Under the pieces are notes generated by a model, which searched no databases, was not told the DNA's origin, and saw only the letters and a program-made list of their open reading frames with translations. A DNA stretch of 19,099 bases from DSYF01 sp041181065 (GTDB taxonomy: Bacteria; Verrucomicrobiota; Verrucomicrobiia; Limisphaerales; DSYF01). The position numbers and the translations under genes are program-made. The stretch spans positions 1 through 19,099 of the forward strand of contig JBEGQI010000158.1 of assembly GCA_041181065.1 (NCBI GenBank), given 5' to 3'. Of this stretch, positions 7,330-15,403 are shown one piece after another (within the stretch, counting starts at the first letter, position 1; every line of letters begins with the position of its first letter).

Positions 7330-10300
7330 TCAACGCGGGGTGGTCGTCCCATCAGGCCACTCAATGGCGTTGGTATTGCCGTTGCCCAGCATGTCGTTGA
7401 CGGATTTCGCCGGATGCAGTGGGGCAAGGAACAGCTTGGGAACCATGTGAATCGGCTCCATCTCCGGTTTGGCCATCGTGCCAGTGACTCTGTATTCGAA
7501 AAGTTTGCTGAACGGCCAGGCAATCGCCGTGATGAGCGGCCCCACGATCGGTGTTTCACGCATCAGCTCCGCCTCGACGCGCGCGTCCACCCGCGTCGCG
7601 AAGTCCACCGTGCCGACGTATTTCAGGCGCATACCGGAGGCGCTAATCTGCAGGTCGCGCGTATGGATGATGCTGTTGGAGACGGTGAAAGTTCCGCCGG
7701 CATCGCTGGCGCGGCTGTTGCCGATGCCAGGAATGAAGGTGTTCATCACGGTGGATATCGCGCCAAACACCGGCGTGTCCCAGATCAATCCGTCGCGCAA
7801 CTTGGCACGACCGTAACCGTTCCAACTCGCGAAGTCAGTCGTGACAGCGTTCGTGATGATGAGTTTCCCGGAGAACGTGCCTTCCAACTGATTCGTCCGT
7901 GAATGCAGATCAGCCATGAGCTTGTGGAGGTCGCTGTTGGTCACCGCGAGCGCAAAGCGGAACGGCGAGACGCCGCGTTCATGCACGTCAAACCAGGCGT
8001 CCCCGCGTAGTTCGCCGTCGTAGAACTTGGCGACGATGTTCGTCAACGTGACGCTCTCGTTCGCCCAATCGATGTGGCCGCTGATATGGTCAGAGTTGAA
8101 GCGCAGCCATTGGAACGGGCCGCCAGCCAGGTCGAAGTGCAAGTCGGCATCGCGCTCACCCCGCAGCGGGATGACGCCGCGCACACTTGTCACCGGAGGC
8201 TTGAGGAACTGGTAACGCTCCACCGCCGCCACGACTTTGGGGCCGATGGCGGTGGCGACGGCCAGCGGATCGGTGTCACAATAGCCGTTGGTCAGGTAGG
8301 CACGGTTCTCGTCGAAATGAAACGTGATGTGATCGGCGGTGACGCGTTCCGCGCCGCGCTCGATGTGCGGGCTCAACACCTGCAAAATCTTGTTCGTGTA
8401 TTCGAGCGACACCGTCATTACGTCGGCGTGCTGGCCACGAAAGCTGAAATTCGTCCATGCGATACTGCCTCGCGCCCCGATGCTTTCACGTTCATACCAT
8501 CGCCCCCAGACCTCGGCATCGAGCACGGGCGCGTTGGTCATCTCAAAATAACCGAGCCCGCGCTGCCCTTTCTCATCGAGCAATGGCGCGACAGCGCGTG
8601 GATCGAAGGCCCCGTCCAACTTGATCCGATAGTCGTGACTAATTTCCTCGGATCGCAGGTCCACATTCAACACCCCCTCGGGCCGCGTGAGCGCAAGATC
8701 CGGCAGATGCCAGACGCGGTTCGAATAACTCAGATGCGTCGCGGCGGCGTTCATGCCGATCCCACGATAGGTCGCGTTCGTAAGATGCACCGCGCCGTCC
8801 AGGACAATCCCAGTCTGAACTTTGCGCCAGTCGGGCTGACGGTTCGTCCACGCCGGCAACGTCAGGCTGCCGGACAGTTCCAGCACCGGCGGCGTCTGCC
8901 AGGTGAAGTTGCCGATCCAGTCGCGGCTCTTTTCCGTGAGCAACGCGTCCAAGGCATGAAGGTCGAAATCGGAGGAGGCGTTGAAATCGAGTTCACGCGT
9001 GAGCACATCCAAATCAACGTCGGCCGCGAGCCCACCCACCGGCAGTTCCACGCGCAGCCCAGTCAACCTGAGCTGTGGCGCCGCCCAGTTTGCCGTCAAT
9101 GCTAGTTCATCCAGATTCACGTTTGAACGAGACGCGTTGGTCACTGCGCAGCGCAACTCCGCGCGATGTCCAAGCAACGCATTCCAAATACCCAGCGAGG
9201 CATCCGCGGGCGGAGGGTTGGTGGCAATTTCAAACCGGGCCGATGCCGAAACCGCTTCCGCCCTGCCCCAGCGGGAAACCAGCCCGCTCAAGTCCAATCG
9301 CACGAGACCTGCATCCGGCAAGGCATTAGTGAGCGGCTGCAACCACGAGGCAACGAGCGACATGGAATCGGCAGCGCCCGCAGCGCCCTTCACCCTGGCA
9401 GCGTGCAACGTTGCGGCGCACTGCAACTGATCGATGTCATTCGTCAGCCGCGAGGCTGTGAGGTGCAGATCCAAATTTTTGAGTCCGCCCCACGGGGTCA
9501 CCGCCGACTCCGCGACCAGACCGATCTCCGCACTGTGTGGAGCATTGGCACTGGCCGCCTTGAGAAAGCTGCGCAGGCTGGCGTTCTGCAAATCGCCCCA
9601 CGGCGTCCCCGCGCTGACTCCCTCGCACACCACACTGCCGCTGAAGGTTTCTGGATGCAACGCGTCACCGTTGAGGTTCGCTCGAAGCACAGGCGTGCCC
9701 GTAAAATGGATCTGCTCGATGGCGTCGCGAACCGCCCGCATCCGCGCCAGTGAAACTTCCGGCGGAGTTTTGTTGCGGCCCTGAAAGATGGCCCACTCAC
9801 GCAGCGCGGTGCCGTTGCCGATGCGCCCATTCGCCTCGAAATGCGCGCCCGCAAAATCCGCCGTGAAGCTGTCCAGGTTCCAGTCGTTGCCGGGCAGGAA
9901 GCGGAGCGACGCCGTGACGTTGCTGATGACCAACGCGTGCGAAGGCTCGTTCGTCGGCGCCAGTTCCCAAGTCACACGACCCTGACGCAACGTGACGCCG
10001 GTCACATCCACCTTGAAACGCGCGAGCGCCAGGAAGTCCAGATTCACATCCGCCGACCGCGCGGTGAACATCGGCAGGACCGGACTCTGGACGCCGAGCA
10101 ATCGCACGTTGTCCGCCACGACACCGCGATACCAGCGCAGTCGTAGCCGCGAAAATTCGAGGTCGATGCCGCGGGCGTGGAGATTTTGCAGGAGCGGTCG
10201 CTTGATGAAATCCGGGAGGCCGACCTGATTCAAATACCCGCCCACGCAGACGAGCATGAACAGGAAAAACAGCACGGCAATACGGCAACGACGGAACCAG

Positions 10301-10356
10301 ATGCGCAAACGCATCCAGCCAGAACGCCGGGGCTTGGTCTGGATTTCAACGGTCAT
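7330..10356 (-). CDS. Large AsmA-like envelope protein (AsmA/YhdP/TamB-type, probable lipid-transfer bridge)
   Basis: A 1008-residue protein anchored by one N-terminal helix at about 25-41 (RIAVLFFLFMLVCVGGYL) after a very basic cytoplasmic tail (MTVEIQTKPRRSGWMRLRIWFRR). The rest is periplasmic in style: long, cysteine-poor, alternating beta-strand sequence. It opens with GIDLEFSRLRLRWYRGVVADNVRL (AsmA-like) and closes with a segment at about 825-985 typical of AsmA C-terminal regions (GTFSGKLIITNA, LQISASGMRLKYVGTVDF, ELMRETPIVGPLITAI, YRVTGTMAKPEMEPIHMVPK). AsmA-family proteins such as YhdP, TamB and YdbH form hydrophobic grooves that help lipid movement to the outer membrane; assignment of that role here is inference. 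The start ATG overlaps the DUF4340 stop by 11 bp, so the gene belongs to the ABC operon. Confidence 0.8.
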   Translation of the reverse strand: MTVEIQTKPRRSGWMRLRIWFRRCRIAVLFFLFMLVCVGGYLNQVGLPDFIKRPLLQNLHARGIDLEFSRLRLRWYRGVVADNVRLLGVQSPVLPMFTARSADVNLDFLALARFKVDVTGVTLRQGRVTWELAPTNEPSHALVISNVTASLRFLPGNDWNLDSFTADFAGAHFEANGRIGNGTALREWAIFQGRNKTPPEVSLARMRAVRDAIEQIHFTGTPVLRANLNGDALHPETFSGSVVCEGVSAGTPWGDLQNASLRSFLKAASANAPHSAEIGLVAESAVTPWGGLKNLDLHLTASRLTNDIDQLQCAATLHAARVKGAAGAADSMSLVASWLQPLTNALPDAGLVRLDLSGLVSRWGRAEAVSASARFEIATNPPPADASLGIWNALLGHRAELRCAVTNASRSNVNLDELALTANWAAPQLRLTGLRVELPVGGLAADVDLDVLTRELDFNASSDFDLHALDALLTEKSRDWIGNFTWQTPPVLELSGSLTLPAWTNRQPDWRKVQTGIVLDGAVHLTNATYRGIGMNAAATHLSYSNRVWHLPDLALTRPEGVLNVDLRSEEISHDYRIKLDGAFDPRAVAPLLDEKGQRGLGYFEMTNAPVLDAEVWGRWYERESIGARGSIAWTNFSFRGQHADVMTVSLEYTNKILQVLSPHIERGAERVTADHITFHFDENRAYLTNGYCDTDPLAVATAIGPKVVAAVERYQFLKPPVTSVRGVIPLRGERDADLHFDLAGGPFQWLRFNSDHISGHIDWANESVTLTNIVAKFYDGELRGDAWFDVHERGVSPFRFALAVTNSDLHKLMADLHSRTNQLEGTFSGKLIITNAVTTDFASWNGYGRAKLRDGLIWDTPVFGAISTVMNTFIPGIGNSRASDAGGTFTVSNSIIHTRDLQISASGMRLKYVGTVDFATRVDARVEAELMRETPIVGPLITAIAWPFSKLFEYRVTGTMAKPEMEPIHMVPKLFLAPLHPAKSVNDMLGNGNTNAIEWPDGTTTPR

Positions 10357-12124
10357 TGGGCGCCGGAATGCTCAAGTAGGTGCCGATGTGCTGGTAGATG
10401 CCCCACTGAAATTCAAACAACCATGGCTCGCCATTCACATTGACCGTCGCGTAGGGGAACTTCGATGGAGCTTCGCCGCCGAATTCAATCTCACGCTTGG
10501 CGCCATCCTTCAGCACGAAGGTCAGGCGGTGGACTGGATTGGTGAAACCATACGCAGCGCGGTCAAACTGGCCCCGAGCGGTCCAAAATGCCGCCGTCAA
10601 ATCGCCGATGCGATGCACAGTTTCCTCCACGCCATAAGTGTTGATGACCCCGATGGAGCCCGCCGCGAGCGACCAGGCATTGGTTCCGGAGCGGATGAGT
10701 TCGCGCTTGAGGCCGTGCTGTTCGATCATCACCCGGGCAACGTCTTCCTCGGAAAACTGCCAGATGCGGCGGTCATACATCTCCCAACTCGCCGCGGGCA
10801 AGATGTCGAAGGCGCGCTGGCTTATGGCATAAACGGAAACTTCATCCGTGCGGCGCGCATACACCAAACCGTCACGCATGTCGCCGAACTGGAGCGTGAC
10901 CGTTGCGGCGTTGGTGCCGCTCGTGCGGATCGTGTATTGGCGTGACGGGGTTGCCAGGCCCCAGTTGGTGAGCGAAGACTCAGGCGCCGCGTCTTTCACA
11001 AATTGCTCCACCTGCAATTGCGCCAGCGTGAGGATGATCTGCGGGATGTAGTTGGTATCCGCGTTGAAGTTCTTTGGCTCGACGCGAAAAAGCAGGTTTG
11101 TCTCGTGAACAAGCTTGAAACGGTCCAACCCCACGACTTCGATGGAATCAGGGATGACGCCGAGGTGCATCAGGCGGTGGTCGTAAAACTCAGAAGCCGC
11201 CGCGCGCCAGGACTTGAGCGGCTCCTGCGGCACCGTCCAAACGCTCTCCAATCCGGCGCGGCGGGCATAGACAAGCTTGGAATTGTTCGTCGGGCTTTTG
11301 CCGAATTGCAGTGAACCAGCGAGGTTGGTCCCGTTTGCAAAGGTGATCTCAAGCTCCGGCGTCTGCAGGCCGTAGGTATCCAAGTCCGCCTGCGGATTGT
11401 CGGTGACATACTGTTCCACTTGGAGCGCCTGCAACTGCCTCAAGAGTTCGTTCACGAGGACGGTATCCGCGCGCGCCTTCTGCTTCACGAGACGCCACTG
11501 GGCGTTGGTTGGGTTGCGCTGCAATTCCATGCTGCGTGAGGCGTTGTTGACGATGACACGATCGAACTCAAGCGCCTTCCAATCCAGTAAGGTGGCGTCG
11601 CGCCAATCGGTGGAAGACTGCGGCAAATAGGCGAGCAGGTTGGTGGTCACGAGGTGCACGCCGGGCACGCCAACCACCTCGACAAACACCTGCTCACCCG
11701 GCGCGGTCCGAGCACCGATGACGATCTGCTTGCGATCCTTGCCGCTGAATAGCGTCAGGCTCGCGAGTGGTGAATCAAAGCCGAACTCCGCATTCGCGTC
11801 GGAATGCGCCGCGAGTTCCTGCGCAGAATAGGTGCGGTCCGGCTGCACCAGCGCCAACGCCGTCAGCAGGAGCTCAACCTTTTCACTGCTCGCGTGATAC
11901 GGCAACGGTTTCAACAGACGCCAGCCCCCATTCGTCCGTTCGGCAACCAATTCAGGTCGATTACCGATGCGCACCTGGATCGACGTGACGGCATTCGTGT
12001 CGAGTCCCGGCAGCACAAAGACCGGGCGCTTTGCAGGCTGAACGATGTATTTATCCCACGCGAAGATGAACCCGCCGAGCAATGCGGCAAGCACGAGAAG
12101 CAACCAGGTGTTCTTCGGGTTCAT
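10346..12124 (-). CDS. DUF4340 repeat protein, membrane-anchored periplasmic
   Basis: A 592-residue protein beginning at ATG 12124 (MNPKNTWLLLV). A longer frame opens upstream to 12187, but it overlaps the previous gene and lacks a signal-like start. One N-terminal helix (about 6-23) anchors it and the rest should be extracytoplasmic. Four related units can be aligned by eye at about residues 113-190, 250-332, 388-467 and 525-585. Each begins with a (F/Y/W)G(F/L)xxP motif, continues with xxLxF...G, then a YARR/VxVYAI-type hairpin, and (units 1-3) ends in a W...(Y)DxRxx...DxIxV segment. This is the DUF4340 pattern. DUF4340 genes commonly follow GldG-like ABC auxiliary genes, as here. Its biochemical role is unknown; it probably works with the ABC exporter in the periplasm. 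The 3' end overlaps the AsmA-like gene by 11 bp. Confidence 0.85.
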   Translation of the reverse strand: MNPKNTWLLLVLAALLGGFIFAWDKYIVQPAKRPVFVLPGLDTNAVTSIQVRIGNRPELVAERTNGGWRLLKPLPYHASSEKVELLLTALALVQPDRTYSAQELAAHSDANAEFGFDSPLASLTLFSGKDRKQIVIGARTAPGEQVFVEVVGVPGVHLVTTNLLAYLPQSSTDWRDATLLDWKALEFDRVIVNNASRSMELQRNPTNAQWRLVKQKARADTVLVNELLRQLQALQVEQYVTDNPQADLDTYGLQTPELEITFANGTNLAGSLQFGKSPTNNSKLVYARRAGLESVWTVPQEPLKSWRAAASEFYDHRLMHLGVIPDSIEVVGLDRFKLVHETNLLFRVEPKNFNADTNYIPQIILTLAQLQVEQFVKDAAPESSLTNWGLATPSRQYTIRTSGTNAATVTLQFGDMRDGLVYARRTDEVSVYAISQRAFDILPAASWEMYDRRIWQFSEEDVARVMIEQHGLKRELIRSGTNAWSLAAGSIGVINTYGVEETVHRIGDLTAAFWTARGQFDRAAYGFTNPVHRLTFVLKDGAKREIEFGGEAPSKFPYATVNVNGEPWLFEFQWGIYQHIGTYLSIPAPNDR

Positions 12125-12152
12125 GTAAAATGGGTGACAACCAACCCAGCGC

Positions 12153-13622
12153 TCATTTGCGCCGACGCAACCAGACCAGGCTGCCAAGGAACAGCGTCAC
12201 ACCCGGCAACCCGAAAAGCAGGATGAGGCTCGCGGAGATCCACTGCTTGTGGGTCATGAGCATCATGAACTCCGTGGCCGGCCGCGGCCCGAGTTGATCG
12301 AGCAATTGCGGGCGGTCCACCAGCCAGTTCAACGAAAGCCGGACAAAATCGCGGTTCGCGGCGGAGACGAGCATCTGGTTATTGAAGGCCGTCGCATCCC
12401 CGATGACCACGATCCGCGTGGTGCGTCCGCCCGCCACACCAGCGACCGCCCCCTTCTCCACCGCCACCGCCACTGGATAAGCCTGCGGCGGAACGTTGGT
12501 GTCAGTCAGCAAAGTGGAATGCTCACCGGTCCGGGCGATTTCCTCGATCCGCGGCGCGTCGGCAGCGGAACTGATATCGATGCGCGAAATTTGCCGGGGA
12601 TAAACGACGTGGATGCTGGCATTGCGCAGCGCGTTCACGACCTTGTGATCGGAAAATGATTTCACTTCGACGTCCGGCCCGCTGTGCGTGTTCTCCGGAT
12701 CGGCGATGATATTGCTCCCCACATTCACGCCCCACTTGGCCAGCAGATGCTCCAGCCCAAGGTCCTTGTTCACCGTCTCATAGCCGAACAACGCAAACAC
12801 TCTTCCGCCCGCATCCAGATAACGGGAAATCTTGGCCAACTCGTCATCGCGCAACGTGGTCTTGGGCGAGGCGATGATCAGCACGGAACAGTGATCCGGC
12901 AAGGTATTGGTGCCCAGCAATGACAACGGTTCGAGCTGGATGTAGTTCTGCATCACCGCGACCGCGAACTTCGCATAGCCCTCCTCCTTCTCCGACTCGC
13001 CGGGCGACGGCTCGCCGTGCCCCATCAGGTAACATGCGCGCAACGGCTTCTGGCTCGTGACCGCCAGCAGCATCGCGGAACACATCACCTCACCGTTGAA
13101 CTGAACCGGCCGGTTGCGGAACTCCAATTCGCGGGAACCGGCCACGCGCTCCTTGCGTGTTTCCATCAAGCCGTCGCCGCTGATCATCTTCACTCTGCCA
13201 TCGCAATCGAAGATGACGAGGTTGCGGTCATTCGGGCCATCGAGTTGGTAACGCGACTTGATCTTCTGCGCATCGGCGGGGTTGGCCCGGTAATCCACGG
13301 TCTCCACCGCCAACTTTGGATTCGCCAGGCGATATTCATTCACCAAGGCTGAGATGGTCGGATACAATTCATCCTCACGATCATAATAAAGCGTGACCTT
13401 GATTTGATTGGTCACCGAACGGAGCAACGCCAGCGACTGACCCGAAAGCTGCACGCTCGAATGCGAACTGAGGAAAAGGCGGCGGAAAAAGAAATTGTGG
13501 CTGATGTAATTCACCATCACCACGATGGCGAGCAGCGCAAGGAACCCCACAACGACGCTGAACCCGATGCGCCAGCGGCGGCCGCGCGAAAAACTGGGAG
13601 GAAGTTGCTGCTCGGTTTCCAT
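12153..13622 (-). CDS. GldG-like ABC transporter auxiliary protein (ABC_transp_aux, PF09822 type)
   Basis: A 489-residue protein with a helix near each end: about 20-40 (GFSVVVGFLALLAIVVMVNYI) and 460-485 (ISASLILLFGLPGVTLFLGSLVW), the latter followed by RRRK. The extracytoplasmic core resembles the GldG/PF09822 family: a thioredoxin-like segment (QIKVTLYYDREDELYP at 73-88, LVNEYRLANPKLAVETVDYRAN), a strand LVIFDCDGRVKMI, then a gasdermin-/GATase-like part with YLMGHGEPSP, SVLIIASPKTTLRDDEL and ISRYLDAGGRVFALF. The start was chosen at ATG 13622, 1 nt after the permease stop, with GGAAA just upstream. Such proteins partner ABC-2 permeases in Bacteroidota gliding (GldF-GldG) and in many non-gliding bacteria. 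No other gliding genes are visible, so gldG is not assigned. Confidence 0.87.
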   Translation of the reverse strand: METEQQLPPSFSRGRRWRIGFSVVVGFLALLAIVVMVNYISHNFFFRRLFLSSHSSVQLSGQSLALLRSVTNQIKVTLYYDREDELYPTISALVNEYRLANPKLAVETVDYRANPADAQKIKSRYQLDGPNDRNLVIFDCDGRVKMISGDGLMETRKERVAGSRELEFRNRPVQFNGEVMCSAMLLAVTSQKPLRACYLMGHGEPSPGESEKEEGYAKFAVAVMQNYIQLEPLSLLGTNTLPDHCSVLIIASPKTTLRDDELAKISRYLDAGGRVFALFGYETVNKDLGLEHLLAKWGVNVGSNIIADPENTHSGPDVEVKSFSDHKVVNALRNASIHVVYPRQISRIDISSAADAPRIEEIARTGEHSTLLTDTNVPPQAYPVAVAVEKGAVAGVAGGRTTRIVVIGDATAFNNQMLVSAANRDFVRLSLNWLVDRPQLLDQLGPRPATEFMMLMTHKQWISASLILLFGLPGVTLFLGSLVWLRRRK

Positions 13623-13623
13623 G

Positions 13624-14376
13624 TTATTTCCAGCGCCGACTTTCCACCGCGCGAAATGCCACCACGAGAAATACGAGCGACAGCGTGACGCTCGAAACCA
13701 GCGCCCGGGTGTCCACGATGCCGCGCGCAAAATCCTGCATCTGATCCGTGACCGCGAGACAGTCGAACAGGTGGCCCAAAGAGCCAAACTTCGCACTCCA
13801 GTCTCCCGCCCGACCCGCGATCAGGAAAAGTCCGAGATTGAAACCCAAAGAGACGATGGCTGCGATCGCCTGGCTTTGCGTCAACGCCGACGCCAGACAA
13901 CCGAATGAAAGCAGCACTCCGCCCACGCAGAGAAGGCCAAGGTAAGTCGAGCCCAACACGGCAAAATCAAGCGGCGGCGGATGTGAACTGAAGTGATGCA
14001 CCGTGAGCAGGCTACCGAACAAGGGCAACCACATGATGGCATAGAAAAGCAGCGACGCCGCGAACTTTGCGAGCACCACGTGGCCGTCACGCACAGGCGC
14101 CGTCATGAGTGTTTCGTAAGTGCCCGTTGCCTTTTCCAGCGCGAACAAGCGCATCGAAATCAGCGGCACAATGGGAATCAGCACGAGCCACGGATACCAC
14201 GTTCCAAAAAAGAATTCATTCAGCGGCACCGGCATCGGCTTCAATAGCACCTTGCCGATGATGTCCCACAAGCAAGCACCCATCAGCAGGGCCGCAGCGG
14301 CAACGATGACATAGCCGGTCATCGACAGGAAGTAGGACGCCAGCTCGCGCCGGATCAATGTGAGCATCACGCGCAT
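13624..14376 (-). CDS. ABC-2 type permease (GldF-like)
   Basis: A 250-residue inner-membrane protein with six hydrophobic segments at about 15-37, 60-78, 104-125, 139-163, 170-191 and 226-248. It carries the family sequence PLISMRLFALEKATGTYETLMTAPV (about residues 70-94), with the E-x-x-x-G-T-x-E-x-L pattern of ABC-2 permeases near the first cytoplasmic loop. It should form the membrane channel with the ATPase encoded directly upstream. ATG overlaps the ATPase stop by one base (TGATG). AGGAGG lies 7 nt upstream within the ATPase gene, which supports this start over the methionine at codon 4. Confidence 0.92.
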   Translation of the reverse strand: MRVMLTLIRRELASYFLSMTGYVIVAAAALLMGACLWDIIGKVLLKPMPVPLNEFFFGTWYPWLVLIPIVPLISMRLFALEKATGTYETLMTAPVRDGHVVLAKFAASLLFYAIMWLPLFGSLLTVHHFSSHPPPLDFAVLGSTYLGLLCVGGVLLSFGCLASALTQSQAIAAIVSLGFNLGLFLIAGRAGDWSAKFGSLGHLFDCLAVTDQMQDFARGIVDTRALVSSVTLSLVFLVVAFRAVESRRWK

Positions 14377-15320
14377 CAGCCTTCCTCCTCCGGCGGTTTG
14401 GTTACCGCCACATAAACGTCCTCCAACGTCGCCCGGCTGCGCGTCAACTCGCGCAACACCCAGCCCCGCTCCAACGCCAGATGATAGATGCTGGATCGCA
14501 GATCAAAACCATTTCGCGGCGTCATCGCGCACCGGACAAACGAGCCGTCGATCGCGGAGACGTCGTAACGTTCCACCTCCGGCATCTGCGCAAAACAATC
14601 GTTCAACTCCTGCGGCGTCGCCGAGATCTCAGCTACGATCTGCCCCGCTTCACCCAGGGAACGTTGCAGGTTGTCCGGCGTGTCTGCGGCGACAATCTGC
14701 CCCTCGAACATGATCAACACCCGGCTGCAGGTCAGTTCCACCTCGGGCAGGATGTGCGTCGAGATCAACACCGTGTGCTGCGAGGCGAGGCCCTTGATGA
14801 GTTCACGCACAGAGCGGATCTGGTTCGGGTCCAGGCCGATGGTCGGCTCGTCGAGGATGATCAACTCCGGCTCATGCACGAGCGCATCGGCCAAACCGAC
14901 ACGCTGTTTGTAGCCCTTCGAAAGCTGCCCGATGATGCGCTTCGAGACATCTCCCAAACCGCACTGGTCGATCACCGCATCCACGCGCTCGCGTGATCGT
15001 CGCATGCCCAACCCCTTCAGTCGGGCACGGAACTTGAGATACTCGCGCACGCGCATCTCCGGGTGCAGCGGGTTGTTCTCCGGCATGAAGCCGATCCGCC
15101 GTCGGACTTCGAGCGACTCGTTGAACACGTCGAAGCCTGCGACGCGGGCCGTGCCGCTCGTTGCCGGCATGAAGCCCGAGAGGATGCGCATCGTCGTGCT
15201 CTTGCCGGCGCCGTTCGGGCCCAGAAAACCCACGATCTCGCCGCGCTCCACGGTGAAGGAAATGCCCTTCACCGCCGTGCGCCCGGCGTAACGCTTCGTT
15301 AAATTGGAAACCTCAATCAT
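14376..15320 (-). CDS. ABC transporter ATP-binding protein (GldA/NosF-like export type)
   Basis: A 314-residue nucleotide-binding subunit. Walker A is GPNGAGKST at 34-42, the signature is LSKGYKQRV at 133-141, Walker B is LIILDEP at 153-159, and the switch histidine is H189 (STHIL). The Q-loop position reads FMPENNP, with Glu for Gln, which I recall as common in the GldA-type subgroup. A C-terminal ~95-residue extension (after about 215) is typical of export ATPases of this class. The chosen start is ATG 15320; an in-frame TTG one codon upstream is less likely. It is the first gene of the ABC-permease-GldG-DUF4340-AsmA-TfoX run and lies 83 nt downstream of the HtrA-like gene. The substrate is unknown. 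No clear Shine-Dalgarno precedes the start. Confidence 0.95.
   Translation of the reverse strand: MIEVSNLTKRYAGRTAVKGISFTVERGEIVGFLGPNGAGKSTTMRILSGFMPATSGTARVAGFDVFNESLEVRRRIGFMPENNPLHPEMRVREYLKFRARLKGLGMRRSRERVDAVIDQCGLGDVSKRIIGQLSKGYKQRVGLADALVHEPELIILDEPTIGLDPNQIRSVRELIKGLASQHTVLISTHILPEVELTCSRVLIMFEGQIVAADTPDNLQRSLGEAGQIVAEISATPQELNDCFAQMPEVERYDVSAIDGSFVRCAMTPRNGFDLRSSIYHLALERGWVLRELTRSRATLEDVYVAVTKPPEEEG
14384..14389 (-). promoter_or_regulatory. Strong Shine-Dalgarno (AGGAGG) for the permease
   Basis: AGGAGG on the minus strand lies within the codons for the EEEG end of the ATPase, 7 nt before the permease ATG. It is the best ribosome binding site in the window and contrasts with the SD-less first genes. 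Confidence 0.7.
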
Positions 15321-15403
15321 CAATGCGGCACCAAATAGTGTCGCGGAGCTTAGTCAATCCGCAGGACTACGGGCGAACAAAAATTTATTCACTCCCGTCC
15401 ACC

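Noticed and set aside
12125..12187. Upstream start (12187) for the DUF4340 gene
   Set aside because: The extra 21 residues overlap the GldG-like gene. The MNPKNTWLLLV start directly before the anchor helix is the natural one.
13623..13796. Upstream start (13796) for the GldG-like gene
   Set aside because: It would run deep into the permease gene. ATG 13622, 1 nt past the permease stop, gives the expected short N-tail plus helix.
7330..15320. Calling the ABC genes a gliding motility locus (gldA/gldF/gldG)
   Set aside because: Family resemblance is real, but no gldB-gldN or spr-type genes are visible and the same ABC families occur widely in non-gliding bacteria.
15332..15357. Promoter for the ABC operon (TTGACT on the minus strand at 15357-15352 with TATTTG at 15337-15332)
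   Set aside because: The spacer is only 14 nt, too short for a normal sigma70 promoter. The 83-nt gap after the HtrA-like gene may or may not contain another start.
15361..15397. Terminator after the HtrA-like gene (GGACGGG ... CCCGTAGTCC on the minus strand)
   Set aside because: The loop is about 20 nt, the stem has a 3-nt bulge and no T-run follows; the T-run lies inside the loop. Not convincing as an intrinsic terminator.
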